Shown in pieces: positions 33,123 to 41,380 of a DNA stretch of 60,572 nucleotides (position 1 is the first letter of the stretch; each line of letters starts with the position of its first letter). This stretch comes from a virus, in the IMG/VR virus record IMGVR_UViG_3300025647_000036, positions 1 through 60,572 of that record; one strand, given 5' to 3'. Both the position numbers and the translations under genes were made by a program. Below the pieces are notes generated by a model. That model was given only the letters and a program-made list of their open reading frames with translations, was not told the DNA's origin and made no database searches.

Positions 33123-33437
33123 ATGGGTAAAGATATTATTTTAACGGAAAAACAACTTGAGAATTTAGTAACAGGTTTAAAAACCAAAGTTAATGAAGCT
33201 AATGATAAAGGTTCATATATGGCTAAACAACAACTTTTTACAATTGCGGTTATGGCTTATAAAATGTGGCAACAAATGGAAGACGGTGAACAATTAGACG
33301 ATTGGATGGAATCTAAAATTGCTCAGTCAGAACAAAGTATTAGTTCGGTAGTAAAATCTTATTTATATGATGAACTAACGGATAGTGCTGATGGGATGGG
33401 TAAATTAAATTATAATGAGATTGTTATTGGTAAATAA
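33123..33437 (+). CDS. Small protein with IILTEKQ leader, probable virion cargo
   Basis: 104 residues. N-terminus MGKDIILTEKQLENLVTGL has the L-T-E site and the following amphipathic helix. The rest is helical with a compact YMAKQQLFTIAVMAYKMWQQ segment and an acidic C-terminus. No domain recognised. Confidence 0.7.
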   Translation: MGKDIILTEKQLENLVTGLKTKVNEANDKGSYMAKQQLFTIAVMAYKMWQQMEDGEQLDDWMESKIAQSEQSISSVVKSYLYDELTDSADGMGKLNYNEIVIGK

Positions 33438-33460
33438 CTGAAACAAATATTTTACAAATA

Positions 33461-33497
33461 AAAACCTTTGTACTATAATTTTACAAAGGTTTTTTTT
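33461..33497 (+). terminator. Terminator abutting the rmlB start codon
   Basis: AAAACCTTTGTA / TACAAAGGTTTT stem, loop rich in A/T, and a T run that ends directly at the ATG at 33498. It may attenuate or isolate rmlB. Confidence 0.7.
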
Positions 33498-34415
33498 ATG
33501 AGTAGAATTATTGTTACTGGTGGGCTTGGTTTTATTGGTTCACATTTTATTAATTATGTTAATGAAAACACAAATGATGAAGTTGTGTTGGTTGACAAAA
33601 TGACTTATGCTGCAAATCCGAATAACATTCGTAAGTCAGTTAAGTTTATATTAAAAGACATTTGTGATATTACTAGTGAGGATTTAGGGGAATATGATTA
33701 TATCGTAAATTTTGCTGCTGAGTCCCATGTCGATAATTCAATTAAAAACGGATTACCATTTGTTAAGTCAAATGTTCAAGGAACTTTTAATTTACTGGAA
33801 GTTGCAAGAAATAACCCAAAACTAAAGAAATTTTTACACATTTCAACAGACGAAGTTTACGGTGATTTAGATGACTTTGAAGGTCATGAGGCATCATTAG
33901 AAGACGATAAATTATTTCCTAGTTCTTATTATTCATCAACTAAGGCTTCTGCCGACTTATTGGTGATTTCAGCAAATAGAACTTTTGGTCTACCGTATTT
34001 AATTACTAGAACTTGTAATAACTATGGGGAAAACCAACATCCTGAAAAATTTATTCCTAAAATTATTAAAACTATTAATGAAGGTGGTCAAGTTCCTGTA
34101 TATGGTGATGGGGAACAAATTAGAGAATGGATTCATGCTGACGATAATTCAAGAGCAATATATAAGGTTTTAATATCTAATGAGGTTAATGGTATTTTTA
34201 ATATTGGAACTTATGAAACATATACTAATAATCAAATAGTCTCTATGATAGGTGAAATATTAGGTCGTGACATAAATTATAAATATGTTGAAGACAGATT
34301 GGGTCATGATAGAAGATATACTTTAGATAGTGGAAAGTTTAGAAATATATTTGGTAATATACAAACAATCGAACTAAAAGATTGGTTAAAAAAAATAATA
34401 AATAAAAATAAATAA
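33498..34415 (+). CDS. rmlB: dTDP-glucose 4,6-dehydratase
   Basis: 305 residues from ATG 33498; an earlier in-frame start would lie inside the terminator hairpin. Extended SDR: nucleotide-binding IIVTGGLGFIGSHFI (1-17), NFAAESHVDNSI, LHISTDEVYGD, and the catalytic YxxxK in SSYYSSTKAS (about 144-153), then RTCNNYGENQHPEKFIPK and GDGEQIREWIHADDN. Converts dTDP-glucose to the 4-keto-6-deoxy sugar. It works with the RmlC-like enzyme one gene downstream. Confidence 0.92.
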   Translation: MSRIIVTGGLGFIGSHFINYVNENTNDEVVLVDKMTYAANPNNIRKSVKFILKDICDITSEDLGEYDYIVNFAAESHVDNSIKNGLPFVKSNVQGTFNLLEVARNNPKLKKFLHISTDEVYGDLDDFEGHEASLEDDKLFPSSYYSSTKASADLLVISANRTFGLPYLITRTCNNYGENQHPEKFIPKIIKTINEGGQVPVYGDGEQIREWIHADDNSRAIYKVLISNEVNGIFNIGTYETYTNNQIVSMIGEILGRDINYKYVEDRLGHDRRYTLDSGKFRNIFGNIQTIELKDWLKKIINKNK

Positions 34416-34416
34416 A

Positions 34417-34632
34417 ATGGAAAATAACAGATTAATTAAAGCTTTAAACGCTAAGTACCACGCGGAAATGATGGACGCTATTGCGAGATTGGAAGTCTAC
34501 GCTAAAAACCCAGTTGCTATTGGGGAACACCCACAACACACTGAAGAAATGGATAAATTAGTTGAACAATATACCAATGCTCGTGATAAAGCGGAAGGTT
34601 TAATGGTGATGGTTACAGAATTAAATGCGTAA
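34417..34632 (+). CDS. Unknown small helical protein
   Basis: 71 residues: RLIKALNAKYHAEMMDAIARLE and an acidic second helix with a GEHPQHTEEMD turn. Lies between rmlB and rmlC, overlapping the rmlC start by one base. Possibly a small subunit or an unrelated insertion. Confidence 0.6.
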   Translation: MENNRLIKALNAKYHAEMMDAIARLEVYAKNPVAIGEHPQHTEEMDKLVEQYTNARDKAEGLMVMVTELNA

Positions 34633-35150
34633 TGGATTTGGGGGTTAAAATAACTAATAACGTGTTTAAGGACCATAGAGGTATTTTTGCACCATTATCT
34701 CTATCAACTTTAAATATTAAATGGATACAAAGTAATATTAGTGTTAATCCTAAAAAATCAACATTTAGAGGATTACACTTTCAGGTGGGTGAATACGCAC
34801 AATCAAAATTAATTAAAGTAATTACTGGTTCGATAATTGATTTTATAGTTGATATTAGACCTGAATCTGAGAGTTATCTTAAAACGTTTATATACTACTT
34901 ATTACCTGGTGATGAGTTATTAGTACCTAAAGGATTTGCTCACGGATTCTTAACTACAGAGGATAACACTGTAGTCCAATACTTGGTTGATAATGATTAC
35001 AGTCCAAATAACGAAGGTTCTATATATTGGAAAGAAGTCCATGAAGTTTTTGAAGTTATTCAAGAATACATGGATGGTGATTTAAATGAAGATGATATTA
35101 TCATATCAAAAAAAGACTTGATTACTAAAAACTTTGACGGATTTAGATAA
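34632..35150 (+). CDS. rmlC: dTDP-4-dehydrorhamnose 3,5-epimerase family protein
   Basis: 172 residues. FKDHRGIFAPL, then STFRGLHFQ with the catalytic His, KLIKVITGSIIDFIVDIRPE, and LVPKGFAHGFLT with the second His. Cupin fold enzyme that epimerises C3 and/or C5 of the dTDP-4-keto sugar made by RmlB. RmlA and RmlD are not in the window, so either the host supplies them or the product is another deoxysugar. Confidence 0.9.
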   Translation: MDLGVKITNNVFKDHRGIFAPLSLSTLNIKWIQSNISVNPKKSTFRGLHFQVGEYAQSKLIKVITGSIIDFIVDIRPESESYLKTFIYYLLPGDELLVPKGFAHGFLTTEDNTVVQYLVDNDYSPNNEGSIYWKEVHEVFEVIQEYMDGDLNEDDIIISKKDLITKNFDGFR

Positions 35151-35403
35151 CATAATTAAAATTAATCACGGTAAATTAATTACCGTTTCAATACCCAATC
35201 AAAAAAACTTACTGAAGATAAAATTGGTTGGGTATTCTATTGTGCAAAATAGTTATGATGTTTTAAATGTTGAAATAATTAATAGGGGTGAATTTAAAAT
35301 TTTTACAGATAAAATACTTAAACATTATATTATAAAAGAATTGAACATTATTCTAAAATATTATTCCATAGACCCTAATATGTTAAATTTTAAAATTGTA
35401 TGA
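35134..35403 (+). CDS. Unknown small protein
   Basis: 89 residues: IIKINHGKLITVSIPNQKNLLKI and strand-rich. Overlaps the rmlC stop by 17 bases. It might act with the sugar pathway, but no family is recognisable. Confidence 0.6.
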   Translation: MTDLDNIIKINHGKLITVSIPNQKNLLKIKLVGYSIVQNSYDVLNVEIINRGEFKIFTDKILKHYIIKELNIILKYYSIDPNMLNFKIV

Positions 35404-35411
35404 TATTTATA
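35404..35411 (+). promoter_or_regulatory. TATTTATA element, candidate late promoter
   Basis: TATTTATA, 11 bases before the ATG at 35423. Confidence 0.6.
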
Positions 35412-35422
35412 ATAAAAATACT

Positions 35423-35869
35423 ATGGACGACAAAATTTTAAAACAAAAATTATTTGAGGCGGTAAAACAAAAAAGTTTAATTACTGAACAAAACAATAGT
35501 GGTAAAAAAGATTTTATAGAAATGATGTCCCTGTTATTACATTCACAAACACAAGTACACGCATTTCATTTACAAACAAAATCATATGCGGAACACAAAG
35601 CTTTACAAGGTTATTACGAAGGTGTTGATAGTTTAGTGGATGGATTAGTAGAATCTTATCAAGGTAAGTATTCAATACTTAAAGGGTATAAACAATATCC
35701 TATTGAAGACTATAAAGATACAACAACAACTATTAATTATTTAAAAGACCTTTGTGAAAAGGTAACTGAATTAAGAGATTGTTGTAAAGACACATGGATT
35801 CAAAATCAGATTGATAATGTTTGTGAATTAATAAATTCTACGTTATACAAAATGAGGTTTTTAAAATAG
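35423..35869 (+). CDS. DUF5856-like ferritin-type helical protein with cargo leader
   Basis: 148 residues from ATG 35423. Leader KILKQKLFEAVKQKSLITEQ with L-F-E and I-T-E sites. Core MMSLLLHSQTQVHAFHLQTKS, YAEHKALQGYYEGVDSLVDG and LVESYQGKYSILKGY matches the DUF5856 pattern, a helical family reminiscent of Dps/ferritin (Q-x-H-x-F-H-x-QT, then an HxAL helix and an E). Metal binding is possible through H/E residues. It may be packaged, judging from the leader. Confidence 0.7.
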   Translation: MDDKILKQKLFEAVKQKSLITEQNNSGKKDFIEMMSLLLHSQTQVHAFHLQTKSYAEHKALQGYYEGVDSLVDGLVESYQGKYSILKGYKQYPIEDYKDTTTTINYLKDLCEKVTELRDCCKDTWIQNQIDNVCELINSTLYKMRFLK

Positions 35870-35884
35870 TAATATAAACTGTTC

Positions 35885-35916
35885 AAAAACCCTCACAGAA
35901 ATGTGGGGGTTTTTTG
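35885..35916 (+). terminator. Rho-independent terminator
   Basis: AAAACCCTCAC / GTGGGGGTTTT stem, loop AGAAAT, T run. Confidence 0.88.
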
Positions 35917-35925
35917 TTTACGTGA

Positions 35926-35933
35926 TATTTATT
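35926..35933 (+). promoter_or_regulatory. TATTTATT element, candidate late promoter
   Basis: TATTTATT ends 4 bases before the ATG at 35938, directly after a terminator. Confidence 0.6.
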
Positions 35934-35937
35934 ACTG

Positions 35938-36888
35938 ATGAAGGAATTGATATTACAAATATTAAAAGAACAACTTGAGGGTGGTGTGGACAAACCGTTG
36001 TCTGAGAAAGAGATTCGTTTATTCAAATACTTGAATAAACACAAAACGGAATACCCAACACAATCAAAGTTATTAGACTTCATCAAAACTATGATGCCTT
36101 TTGTTGGTAGACCTACCAGCGATGCAAGATTCTACTACGAGGTTTACACAGCAAACTACAGACCTGAAGGTGATTATGAGAACTTAGATAAATTAAGTTT
36201 CAAAGACTTCAGAAGTTTCAAACAAAGAAAGACACCAAACAATACCGCTTACGAATACACTTCGGCTAAAATTCCCTTCAAAGGTTCAAACTTAGAAGGT
36301 TACTGGGACGTTGATAATCATCACGACTGGCATTACATCGTTAGTTCATATTCGTGGTACCCAATCTTTTTATTTAAAGACAATAAGTGGTTTAGAGTTA
36401 GTGATAACTACTCAAGCTCAACCTCAAAACATTTATCAAACGCTAACCCTGTTAGATATAACTCAGGTCTCAATGCAAATGTTTATGATGTAACCAGAAA
36501 TGAGATGGATGCTTTAGTTCGTGGTAATAAAACATTTGATAAAATCAAAAAAGAAAGAGTTGAAGAATTTGGTAAATCAAGTGTTAACAAACCCCAAATC
36601 GGCAAACCAAGATGGATTAGTATGGGTTGGGGTCCTGACAAGAAAAAAGTTAACTTCACTGTTGACAAGATTAAAAAAGTTAGAGATAAAATCCAAATAG
36701 ATATTACTATTAATAAAGCAGGAAATGTGGAAGGTACAAACAGGTTAGTTGTTAATCCTGAGGGTTATATTGTACCAAGCCCATTCTCAGATGACATTGA
36801 AAAAGGTATTAAGTATCGTTTCATAAAAGATAACGACGTATACTTAAACGACGACAACACAATATTTAATTTCAATCACCCGAAATAA
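35938..36888 (+). CDS. Protein with LILQILKEQ leader, probable virion cargo
   Basis: 316 residues. Leader MKELILQILKEQ (L-K-E). A second LSEKEIRLFKYL follows. The middle is aromatic-rich with DVDNHHDWHYIVSSYSWYP and IFLFKDNKWFRVSDNYSS, and the C-terminus is strand-rich. The H/W/Y-rich centre looks like an enzyme or sugar-binding site, but no family is recognised. Confidence 0.72.
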   Translation: MKELILQILKEQLEGGVDKPLSEKEIRLFKYLNKHKTEYPTQSKLLDFIKTMMPFVGRPTSDARFYYEVYTANYRPEGDYENLDKLSFKDFRSFKQRKTPNNTAYEYTSAKIPFKGSNLEGYWDVDNHHDWHYIVSSYSWYPIFLFKDNKWFRVSDNYSSSTSKHLSNANPVRYNSGLNANVYDVTRNEMDALVRGNKTFDKIKKERVEEFGKSSVNKPQIGKPRWISMGWGPDKKKVNFTVDKIKKVRDKIQIDITINKAGNVEGTNRLVVNPEGYIVPSPFSDDIEKGIKYRFIKDNDVYLNDDNTIFNFNHPK

Positions 36889-36890
36889 AT

Positions 36891-36921
36891 TTGGTAAAGT
36901 CAAATATTCGCAGTATCTTTG
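36891..36921 (+). promoter_or_regulatory. Bacteroidota-type promoter
   Basis: TTG 36891-36893, 20 bases, TATCTTTG 36914-36921; ATG at 36943. Confidence 0.7.
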
Positions 36922-36942
36922 TATAACAAAATCAGAGATACT

Positions 36943-37680
36943 ATGACAACAACCAACACCACCACCCAAGTTCGTAACTACAAAGGAAACAACTCATTCA
37001 TCCTTAAGATGAAGGAGACCCTTAATAAGTGGGGTCGATTGACTCCAAAACAATCCGCAGCCGTAGAGAAAATTCTCTCAGCACCTGTTGAGGCAAAACA
37101 GGTTGAATTGACTGACGACATGAAGAAAGTTCAGTCTTACGAAGGTGAGAACTCTTTCGTTAAGGAACTACAAGGCAAACTTGAGAAGTACGGTAAATTG
37201 ACCGACAAACAAGTTTCCGCGGCTTTGAAACAAATCCAAAAAGAAGAAGACCAAAAAAAGACCCGTAACTTCAACATCAACCTCATCGGTGAGACTTTGA
37301 AAGTTGGTCGTAAAGTTGGTCAAGGAATGAAAGAGACTTACGGTCTTGAGTTCAATCCTGTTCTTCTTGACATCACTAAGTTGTTGGCTGTATCACCTAA
37401 AGCTGTGAAGTTCGCTGGTAAGATGACCGAGAAACGTGGTAACATCTGTGTATGTTGTGGTAAGACTTTGACTGACGAGTTCTCAATGTTGACTAAGATG
37501 GGTAAGACTTGTGCTAAACACATGAAGATTGATTACATCACTGACCGTAGTCAAGCAGAGCGTTTCCGTAACGACTACATGAAACGAGTTGAGGAAATTG
37601 GGGAACTACATTTTTGGGTTCCAAAGAGTCAAATCGTAAAGTGGGACGGTAAGACTGAAATCATCTTAAAGATGATTTAA
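36943..37680 (+). CDS. Zinc-finger protein, DUF6011-like, with duplicated helical N-terminus
   Basis: 245 residues from ATG 36943 (MTTTNTTTQ). Two copies of a helical unit: YKGNNSFILKMKETLNKWG with LTPKQSAAVEKIL, and YEGENSFVKELQGKLEKYG with LTDKQVSAALKQI. The C-terminal half has ICVCCGKTLTD and GKTCAKH, the DUF6011-type four-Cys/His zinc site. Codons are less AT-biased than in neighbouring genes, implying strong expression. Expressed from a strong host-type promoter and closed by a terminator, so likely an early single-gene unit. Confidence 0.7.
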   Translation: MTTTNTTTQVRNYKGNNSFILKMKETLNKWGRLTPKQSAAVEKILSAPVEAKQVELTDDMKKVQSYEGENSFVKELQGKLEKYGKLTDKQVSAALKQIQKEEDQKKTRNFNINLIGETLKVGRKVGQGMKETYGLEFNPVLLDITKLLAVSPKAVKFAGKMTEKRGNICVCCGKTLTDEFSMLTKMGKTCAKHMKIDYITDRSQAERFRNDYMKRVEEIGELHFWVPKSQIVKWDGKTEIILKMI

Positions 37681-37686
37681 TTTAAG

Positions 37687-37709
37687 AAGGGAGTTTGACT
37701 CCCTTTTTT
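37687..37709 (+). terminator. Rho-independent terminator
   Basis: AAGGGAG TTTGA CTCCCTT stem-loop with T run. Confidence 0.9.
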
Positions 37710-37728
37710 ATTTTACATACATTTATCT

Positions 37729-37821
37729 ATGATTTATTCTAAACGAGTAGAGACGTTCTTAAAAGAGGTATACGAAAGACGTGGGAGTGAGTTTAGATTG
37801 ATATTTCACGAGATATGGTAA
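37729..37821 (+). CDS. 30-residue basic peptide
   Basis: MIYSKRVETFLKEVYERRG then SEFRLIFHEIW. Short but with ordinary protein composition in an otherwise empty 190-base gap. It may be a real small gene or the remnant of one. Confidence 0.35.
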   Translation: MIYSKRVETFLKEVYERRGSEFRLIFHEIW

Positions 37822-37874
37822 TTGACTTTCCAAGTTTTGTTATTATAATTGTATAGAAGTTAAAAGAGAAAAAG

Positions 37875-38306
37875 ATGAATATTAAACAAGCATTGAAACT
37901 GAAAAACAAACTCGTCAAAGAGAACGCCGAGTACTTCAGTAGAGTTAGTTCTTATAACTCTGTTGAGGAAGGAACTACACGACCTTACAACCCGACTGAG
38001 ATGTTGGCTAAGTTTAACGAAGGTGTTAAACAACTTGTTGATTTGAAGACAAGAATTCATAGAGCAAACGCTCCCGTCTATGACAAAATCTTTAAATTGG
38101 CTGAGTTAAAGTCAATGGTTACAAAACTACGTAGCCTAAGTTGCTCGGAAGGTAAGACGAGTAGAGGATGGAGAGATAGTGAACCTGTTGTGATGGTTTC
38201 GGAAATTGGAATCGTATTAAGAGATGACATGATTAAATCACTGGAAGCTCAGATTGAAGAAATTCAAGATGAGTTGGATGTTCACAATTCAACCACTCAA
38301 ATCTAA
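37875..38306 (+). CDS. Helical protein, DIP1984-like
   Basis: 143 residues. MNIKQALKLKNKLVKENAEYF, RVSSYNSVEEGTTRPYNPTE, LVDLKTRIHRANAPVYDKIF and LAELKSMVTKLRSL. The 'L..RN..V...I...N' and 'IxxxN' helices resemble the DIP1984 (septicolysin-like) family. Function unknown. Followed by the candidate RNA. Confidence 0.6.
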   Translation: MNIKQALKLKNKLVKENAEYFSRVSSYNSVEEGTTRPYNPTEMLAKFNEGVKQLVDLKTRIHRANAPVYDKIFKLAELKSMVTKLRSLSCSEGKTSRGWRDSEPVVMVSEIGIVLRDDMIKSLEAQIEEIQDELDVHNSTTQI

Positions 38307-38520
38307 AGCCAGTCTTGGTGAAAAATGGGTAGACGTATGGTTATCCATACTTCAGTACATATTCTATAATAGGCTCGCACCTTGATGATACGATTTTGAT
38401 ATAGTACAGTCCTTTAGTCAAAATTTGCCAAATTCAAAATTCGCTCGTCAAAACGCAAACTTCCTTGAAACTTACTCATTTTAGCCAGACTGAAAAACCC
38501 CTCTTCGGAGGGGTTTTGTT
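38307..38520 (+). ncRNA. Candidate structured noncoding RNA with terminator
   Basis: 214 bases without a convincing frame. A perfect hairpin GTATGG-TTAT-CCATAC (38335-38350) lies near the 5' end. CAGTCT at 38310-38315 can pair with AGACTG at 38487-38492, closing a domain of about 180 bases. A strong terminator follows. Base composition is less AT-rich and less coding-like than the flanks. The RNA could be processed from the upstream mRNA; no promoter of its own is clear. Confidence 0.45.
38493..38520 (+). terminator. Rho-independent terminator
   Basis: AAAACCCCTC-TTCG-GAGGGGTTTT: ten-pair stem with UUCG-type loop and T run. Confidence 0.93.
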
Positions 38521-38525
38521 ATTTA

Positions 38526-39200
38526 TTAGAATTTGATTTGGAAGTCAATATCAGCACTGACGGTCTCTTCAGTGTTTTCACCAAAGTCTAGAAATACCGC
38601 TCTTTCACTAGGGTCAAAATTAAAACTGCCCTGTGAACCTTCATTAATCTCCCAACCACCATAGAAGTTTTCTAACCATGAATATAAAAAATTTAATACA
38701 TCGTTGGGAACATTAACACCATTGTGTGTTGTACTATCAATTTCACCTGAATCACCACCACCATTAAAATATATTTTATCACCATCTTTACTAATCTCAT
38801 TGAAGAAACTATCAATAGCTTTTTTTTCATCACCATCTAAATCATCATCATCGATGTATTTAGAATCCGACATTTCGTTTGTTCCTATAACATATTCATC
38901 ATATTCTGCCTCTAAAGTTCTCTCAACACAATCAATGAAAAGGGTCAAATTACCTATATTCTCACAATCATTACCTTGAGAATGTAATTCATTATTCTCA
39001 ATAATATCCTCTAAAGTTTTTCTTATTGCGTCATATAGTTCTGCGTGGCCACCATCACCATATGCGTTATCTGGCATATAACCCACACCACAATATTCAA
39101 TATTAACCTGCATTTCGGCTTTTTTAATACCGTGTGATTGTAGGTAATATGAAAATAATTTAAGCGATTTTAATTGTTCTTCTGTAACTACTGGTGTCAT
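38526..39200 (-). CDS. Acidic protein with VVTEEQ N-terminus
   Basis: 224 residues starting MTPVVTEEQLKSLKLFSYYL, a variant of the LTEsQ leader with V-T-E. The body is acidic (DDDDLDGDEKKAID) with a GYMPDNAYGDGGHAELYDAI segment and a GGGDSGEID turn that recalls a predicted binding loop. No family recognised. Confidence 0.7.
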   Translation of the reverse strand: MTPVVTEEQLKSLKLFSYYLQSHGIKKAEMQVNIEYCGVGYMPDNAYGDGGHAELYDAIRKTLEDIIENNELHSQGNDCENIGNLTLFIDCVERTLEAEYDEYVIGTNEMSDSKYIDDDDLDGDEKKAIDSFFNEISKDGDKIYFNGGGDSGEIDSTTHNGVNVPNDVLNFLYSWLENFYGGWEINEGSQGSFNFDPSERAVFLDFGENTEETVSADIDFQIKF

Positions 39201-39211
39201 AATTTTTTTAT

Positions 39212-39219
39212 TATAAATA
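39212..39219 (-). promoter_or_regulatory. TATTTATA element (minus strand), candidate late promoter
   Basis: Reads TATTTATA on the minus strand, 11 bases before the start codon whose first base is 39200. Confidence 0.55.
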
Positions 39220-39221
39220 CT

Positions 39222-39572
39222 TTAATCTACGTTTAATTCTAAAGTTCTCATCATCCACATTGGTCTTTCTTTTGATTCTAAAGCCATTAACCATTCTTTT
39301 GCTGACGGAAGGTGGTTATAACAATCTTCTTTTACGTGTTGTTCACCAACGTAACGAGTGTAAACAACTTTACCATCACTATTGGTGAAGTGACTTCCGA
39401 ATATCTTTTCCATTTCAAAGATACCCTCTGAATGATGACGAAACATTCTGTGGTTGGAATGACCATACCATCCTTTCGTTTCATCAAACCAGTTATGAAT
39501 ATCAATATATTCTTCCCATTTACCACCAAACTTTTTGGCGGAACTTTTTGCGTGAATTATTGGATGAGCCAT
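39222..39572 (-). CDS. DUF6915-like protein
   Basis: 116 residues. MAHPIIHAKSSAKKFGGKWEE, then IHNWFDETKGW, HRMFRHHSEGIFEMEKIFG, FTNSDGKVVYTRYVGEQHV and EDCYNHLPSAKEWL. This order of motifs matches the small DUF6915 family found in phages and bacteria; function unknown. Many conserved His residues suggest metal binding. Confidence 0.75.
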   Translation of the reverse strand: MAHPIIHAKSSAKKFGGKWEEYIDIHNWFDETKGWYGHSNHRMFRHHSEGIFEMEKIFGSHFTNSDGKVVYTRYVGEQHVKEDCYNHLPSAKEWLMALESKERPMWMMRTLELNVD

Positions 39573-39650
39573 ATCTTTTTCTTTAAATATAAATAAAAAT
39601 ACAACTTGATAAATGGGTTTTATTTTTTTATGATTGTAAAAACGTTATAT

Positions 39651-40631
39651 ATGGAAAATTTTAAAAACATTCAAAAACTTATGGAGGGATTGGAAAACGA
39701 TGAGGTTGCAACATACGACGGACCAATGAACGTAGTAGTGATTGAAGATGAAAAAGTTGATTCTGATATCCCCACTTGTTGGAGTATGTTAAAAGATGAG
39801 GAGTTCTCACCTTCTTATGTAACAACACCCCAAGTTCCTGCAGGTATTTACGAGATTGTTTGGAACCACCAATTACAAAATTACACGTTGAAGAAACAAC
39901 CATTCAAAACCGATGAGTTGTATCACTTACCTTCACCTGAGATTACGGACATCTTAGAAGACATTGATAGTTTTTGGAACCGAGTTGATGTGTATAAAAA
40001 ATACAACTTCATTCACAAACGAGGTATTTTGATGTATGGTGAACCAGGTTGCGGTAAGTCAGGTATCATTCAGTTGTTATCTAAACTTATTATGGATAAG
40101 AATGGTATTGTGATTAACATCAAAGACGAGGAAGATGTTGAATCATTCACTAAGTTCATACCAACGTTCCGTAAGATTGAACCTAACCGACCATTGGTTG
40201 TTATCTTGGAAGATATTGATTCAATTGCGGGTGAGAGTAGAAGTCAGACTAGCCGTTTGTTAAACATTTTGGACGGTGTTAAACAAATTGAGAATGTTGT
40301 ATACATCGCAACAACAAACTACCCTGAGAAATTGGAGGAACGTATCACCAATCGACCATCACGATTTGACCGTAGATATCGAGTTGAATTACCTAACGAC
40401 GAGATTCGTGAGGCATACATCAAACATAAATTGAATGATGATGACTTGGCTGAGATTAACGTCAGAGAGTGGATAAAACGAACTGAGGGTATGTCATTGT
40501 CTCACCTTAAAGAAGTTGTTGTATCAACCATCGTAATGGGTCGTAGTTTTGAAGAAACTATGGAGAACCTTGATGGTATGAAGAAACTACCAACGGCAAA
40601 ACCTAAGACAGATATTGGTTTTGGTAAGTAA
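39651..40631 (+). CDS. AAA+ ATPase (BCS1/FtsH-like ATPase domain)
   Basis: 326 residues from ATG 39651 (MENFKNIQKLMEG). Walker A GEPGCGKSGI near residue 130, Walker B VVILEDIDS near 183, sensor region ATTNYPEKLEERITNRPSRFD with the arginine finger area. A single AAA+ module with an N-terminal extension that may bind partners. Such ATPases remodel proteins or complexes. No protease domain follows. Codons are less AT-biased than those of flanking genes. Confidence 0.88.
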   Translation: MENFKNIQKLMEGLENDEVATYDGPMNVVVIEDEKVDSDIPTCWSMLKDEEFSPSYVTTPQVPAGIYEIVWNHQLQNYTLKKQPFKTDELYHLPSPEITDILEDIDSFWNRVDVYKKYNFIHKRGILMYGEPGCGKSGIIQLLSKLIMDKNGIVINIKDEEDVESFTKFIPTFRKIEPNRPLVVILEDIDSIAGESRSQTSRLLNILDGVKQIENVVYIATTNYPEKLEERITNRPSRFDRRYRVELPNDEIREAYIKHKLNDDDLAEINVREWIKRTEGMSLSHLKEVVVSTIVMGRSFEETMENLDGMKKLPTAKPKTDIGFGK

Positions 40632-40633
40632 CA

Positions 40634-40641
40634 TATTTATA
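40634..40641 (+). promoter_or_regulatory. TATTTATA element, candidate late promoter
   Basis: TATTTATA, 14 bases before the ATG at 40656. Confidence 0.55.
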
Positions 40642-40655
40642 ATTAAATTATATGT

Positions 40656-41366
40656 ATGTTAAATCCCGAGTATTCTAATCCCTTTGAGACTTTTAAAATA
40701 TTCACCGATAACATTAAAAATAATAAACATTTTTCGTTTGTACGTTTTAATGATGGTGAATTGGGTATGGTACTAAAACGTGACCCAGTATACTCTACGG
40801 TTTGTAAACGTTGGGGTAAACAAATGTCTGATGAATGTGAAAAACTATTAAACATTTTAAATAAACCTCTAAGATACTTTGTAGGTGTTGACTCGAAGTA
40901 TCTTAGAGGAATTGAAAGTGAATTCACCGAAATTATTAACCCTGGTCTTAATTTAGTTACGTCACACGCTTTTCACTATCAACCTAACGATAAATTCCTC
41001 GATTTTCTTAACTTATTAAAGGAAAAGAATACTATCATTGTGGGACCCGATTATTTAAAAGATTTAAATTTCCATAAAGAACACGTAATTACCCCAATTG
41101 AATTTGTTTGGAAATCTACCCAAACAATAAAAAAAGATATAATTGAACGGGTAAGTAAATATGATAATGTTATTATTGTATATTCCGCAAGTATTGCGAC
41201 CAACTACTTAATTGATGAAATTTATGATGAGTTAGGTGATAAGGTAACTCAAATTGATATTGGGTCGACATTAGACCCTTATTGTGGGGTTGCGTCACGA
41301 ACAGGACATTTTAAATTTATGGAAGATAATAATATTAAGGTTAAAACAATTATAACCAGAAAGTAG
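40656..41366 (+). CDS. GT-D fold glycosyltransferase-like protein
   Basis: 236 residues. HFSFVRFNDGELGMVL carries the 'RFxDGE' signature near the N-terminus of GT-D-type (DUF1792-like) glycosyltransferases, and DIGSTLDPYCGVASR is the matching C-terminal 'DxxxxxDPY' region. It would transfer a nucleotide sugar to a protein or glycan. The dTDP-sugar enzymes at 33.5-35.2 kb and the GT2 at 54566 could act in the same glycosylation pathway. Confidence 0.65.
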   Translation: MLNPEYSNPFETFKIFTDNIKNNKHFSFVRFNDGELGMVLKRDPVYSTVCKRWGKQMSDECEKLLNILNKPLRYFVGVDSKYLRGIESEFTEIINPGLNLVTSHAFHYQPNDKFLDFLNLLKEKNTIIVGPDYLKDLNFHKEHVITPIEFVWKSTQTIKKDIIERVSKYDNVIIVYSASIATNYLIDEIYDELGDKVTQIDIGSTLDPYCGVASRTGHFKFMEDNNIKVKTIITRK

Positions 41367-41369
41367 TTG

Positions 41370-41377
41370 TATTTATT
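41370..41377 (+). promoter_or_regulatory. TATTTATT element, candidate late promoter
   Basis: TATTTATT ends 3 bases before the ATG at 41381. Confidence 0.55.
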
Positions 41378-41380
41378 AGT

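Noticed and set aside
38310-38492. Reading the RNA candidate as a riboswitch of a known class
   Set aside because: It lies downstream, not upstream, of a gene on its strand and has no recognisable riboswitch core.
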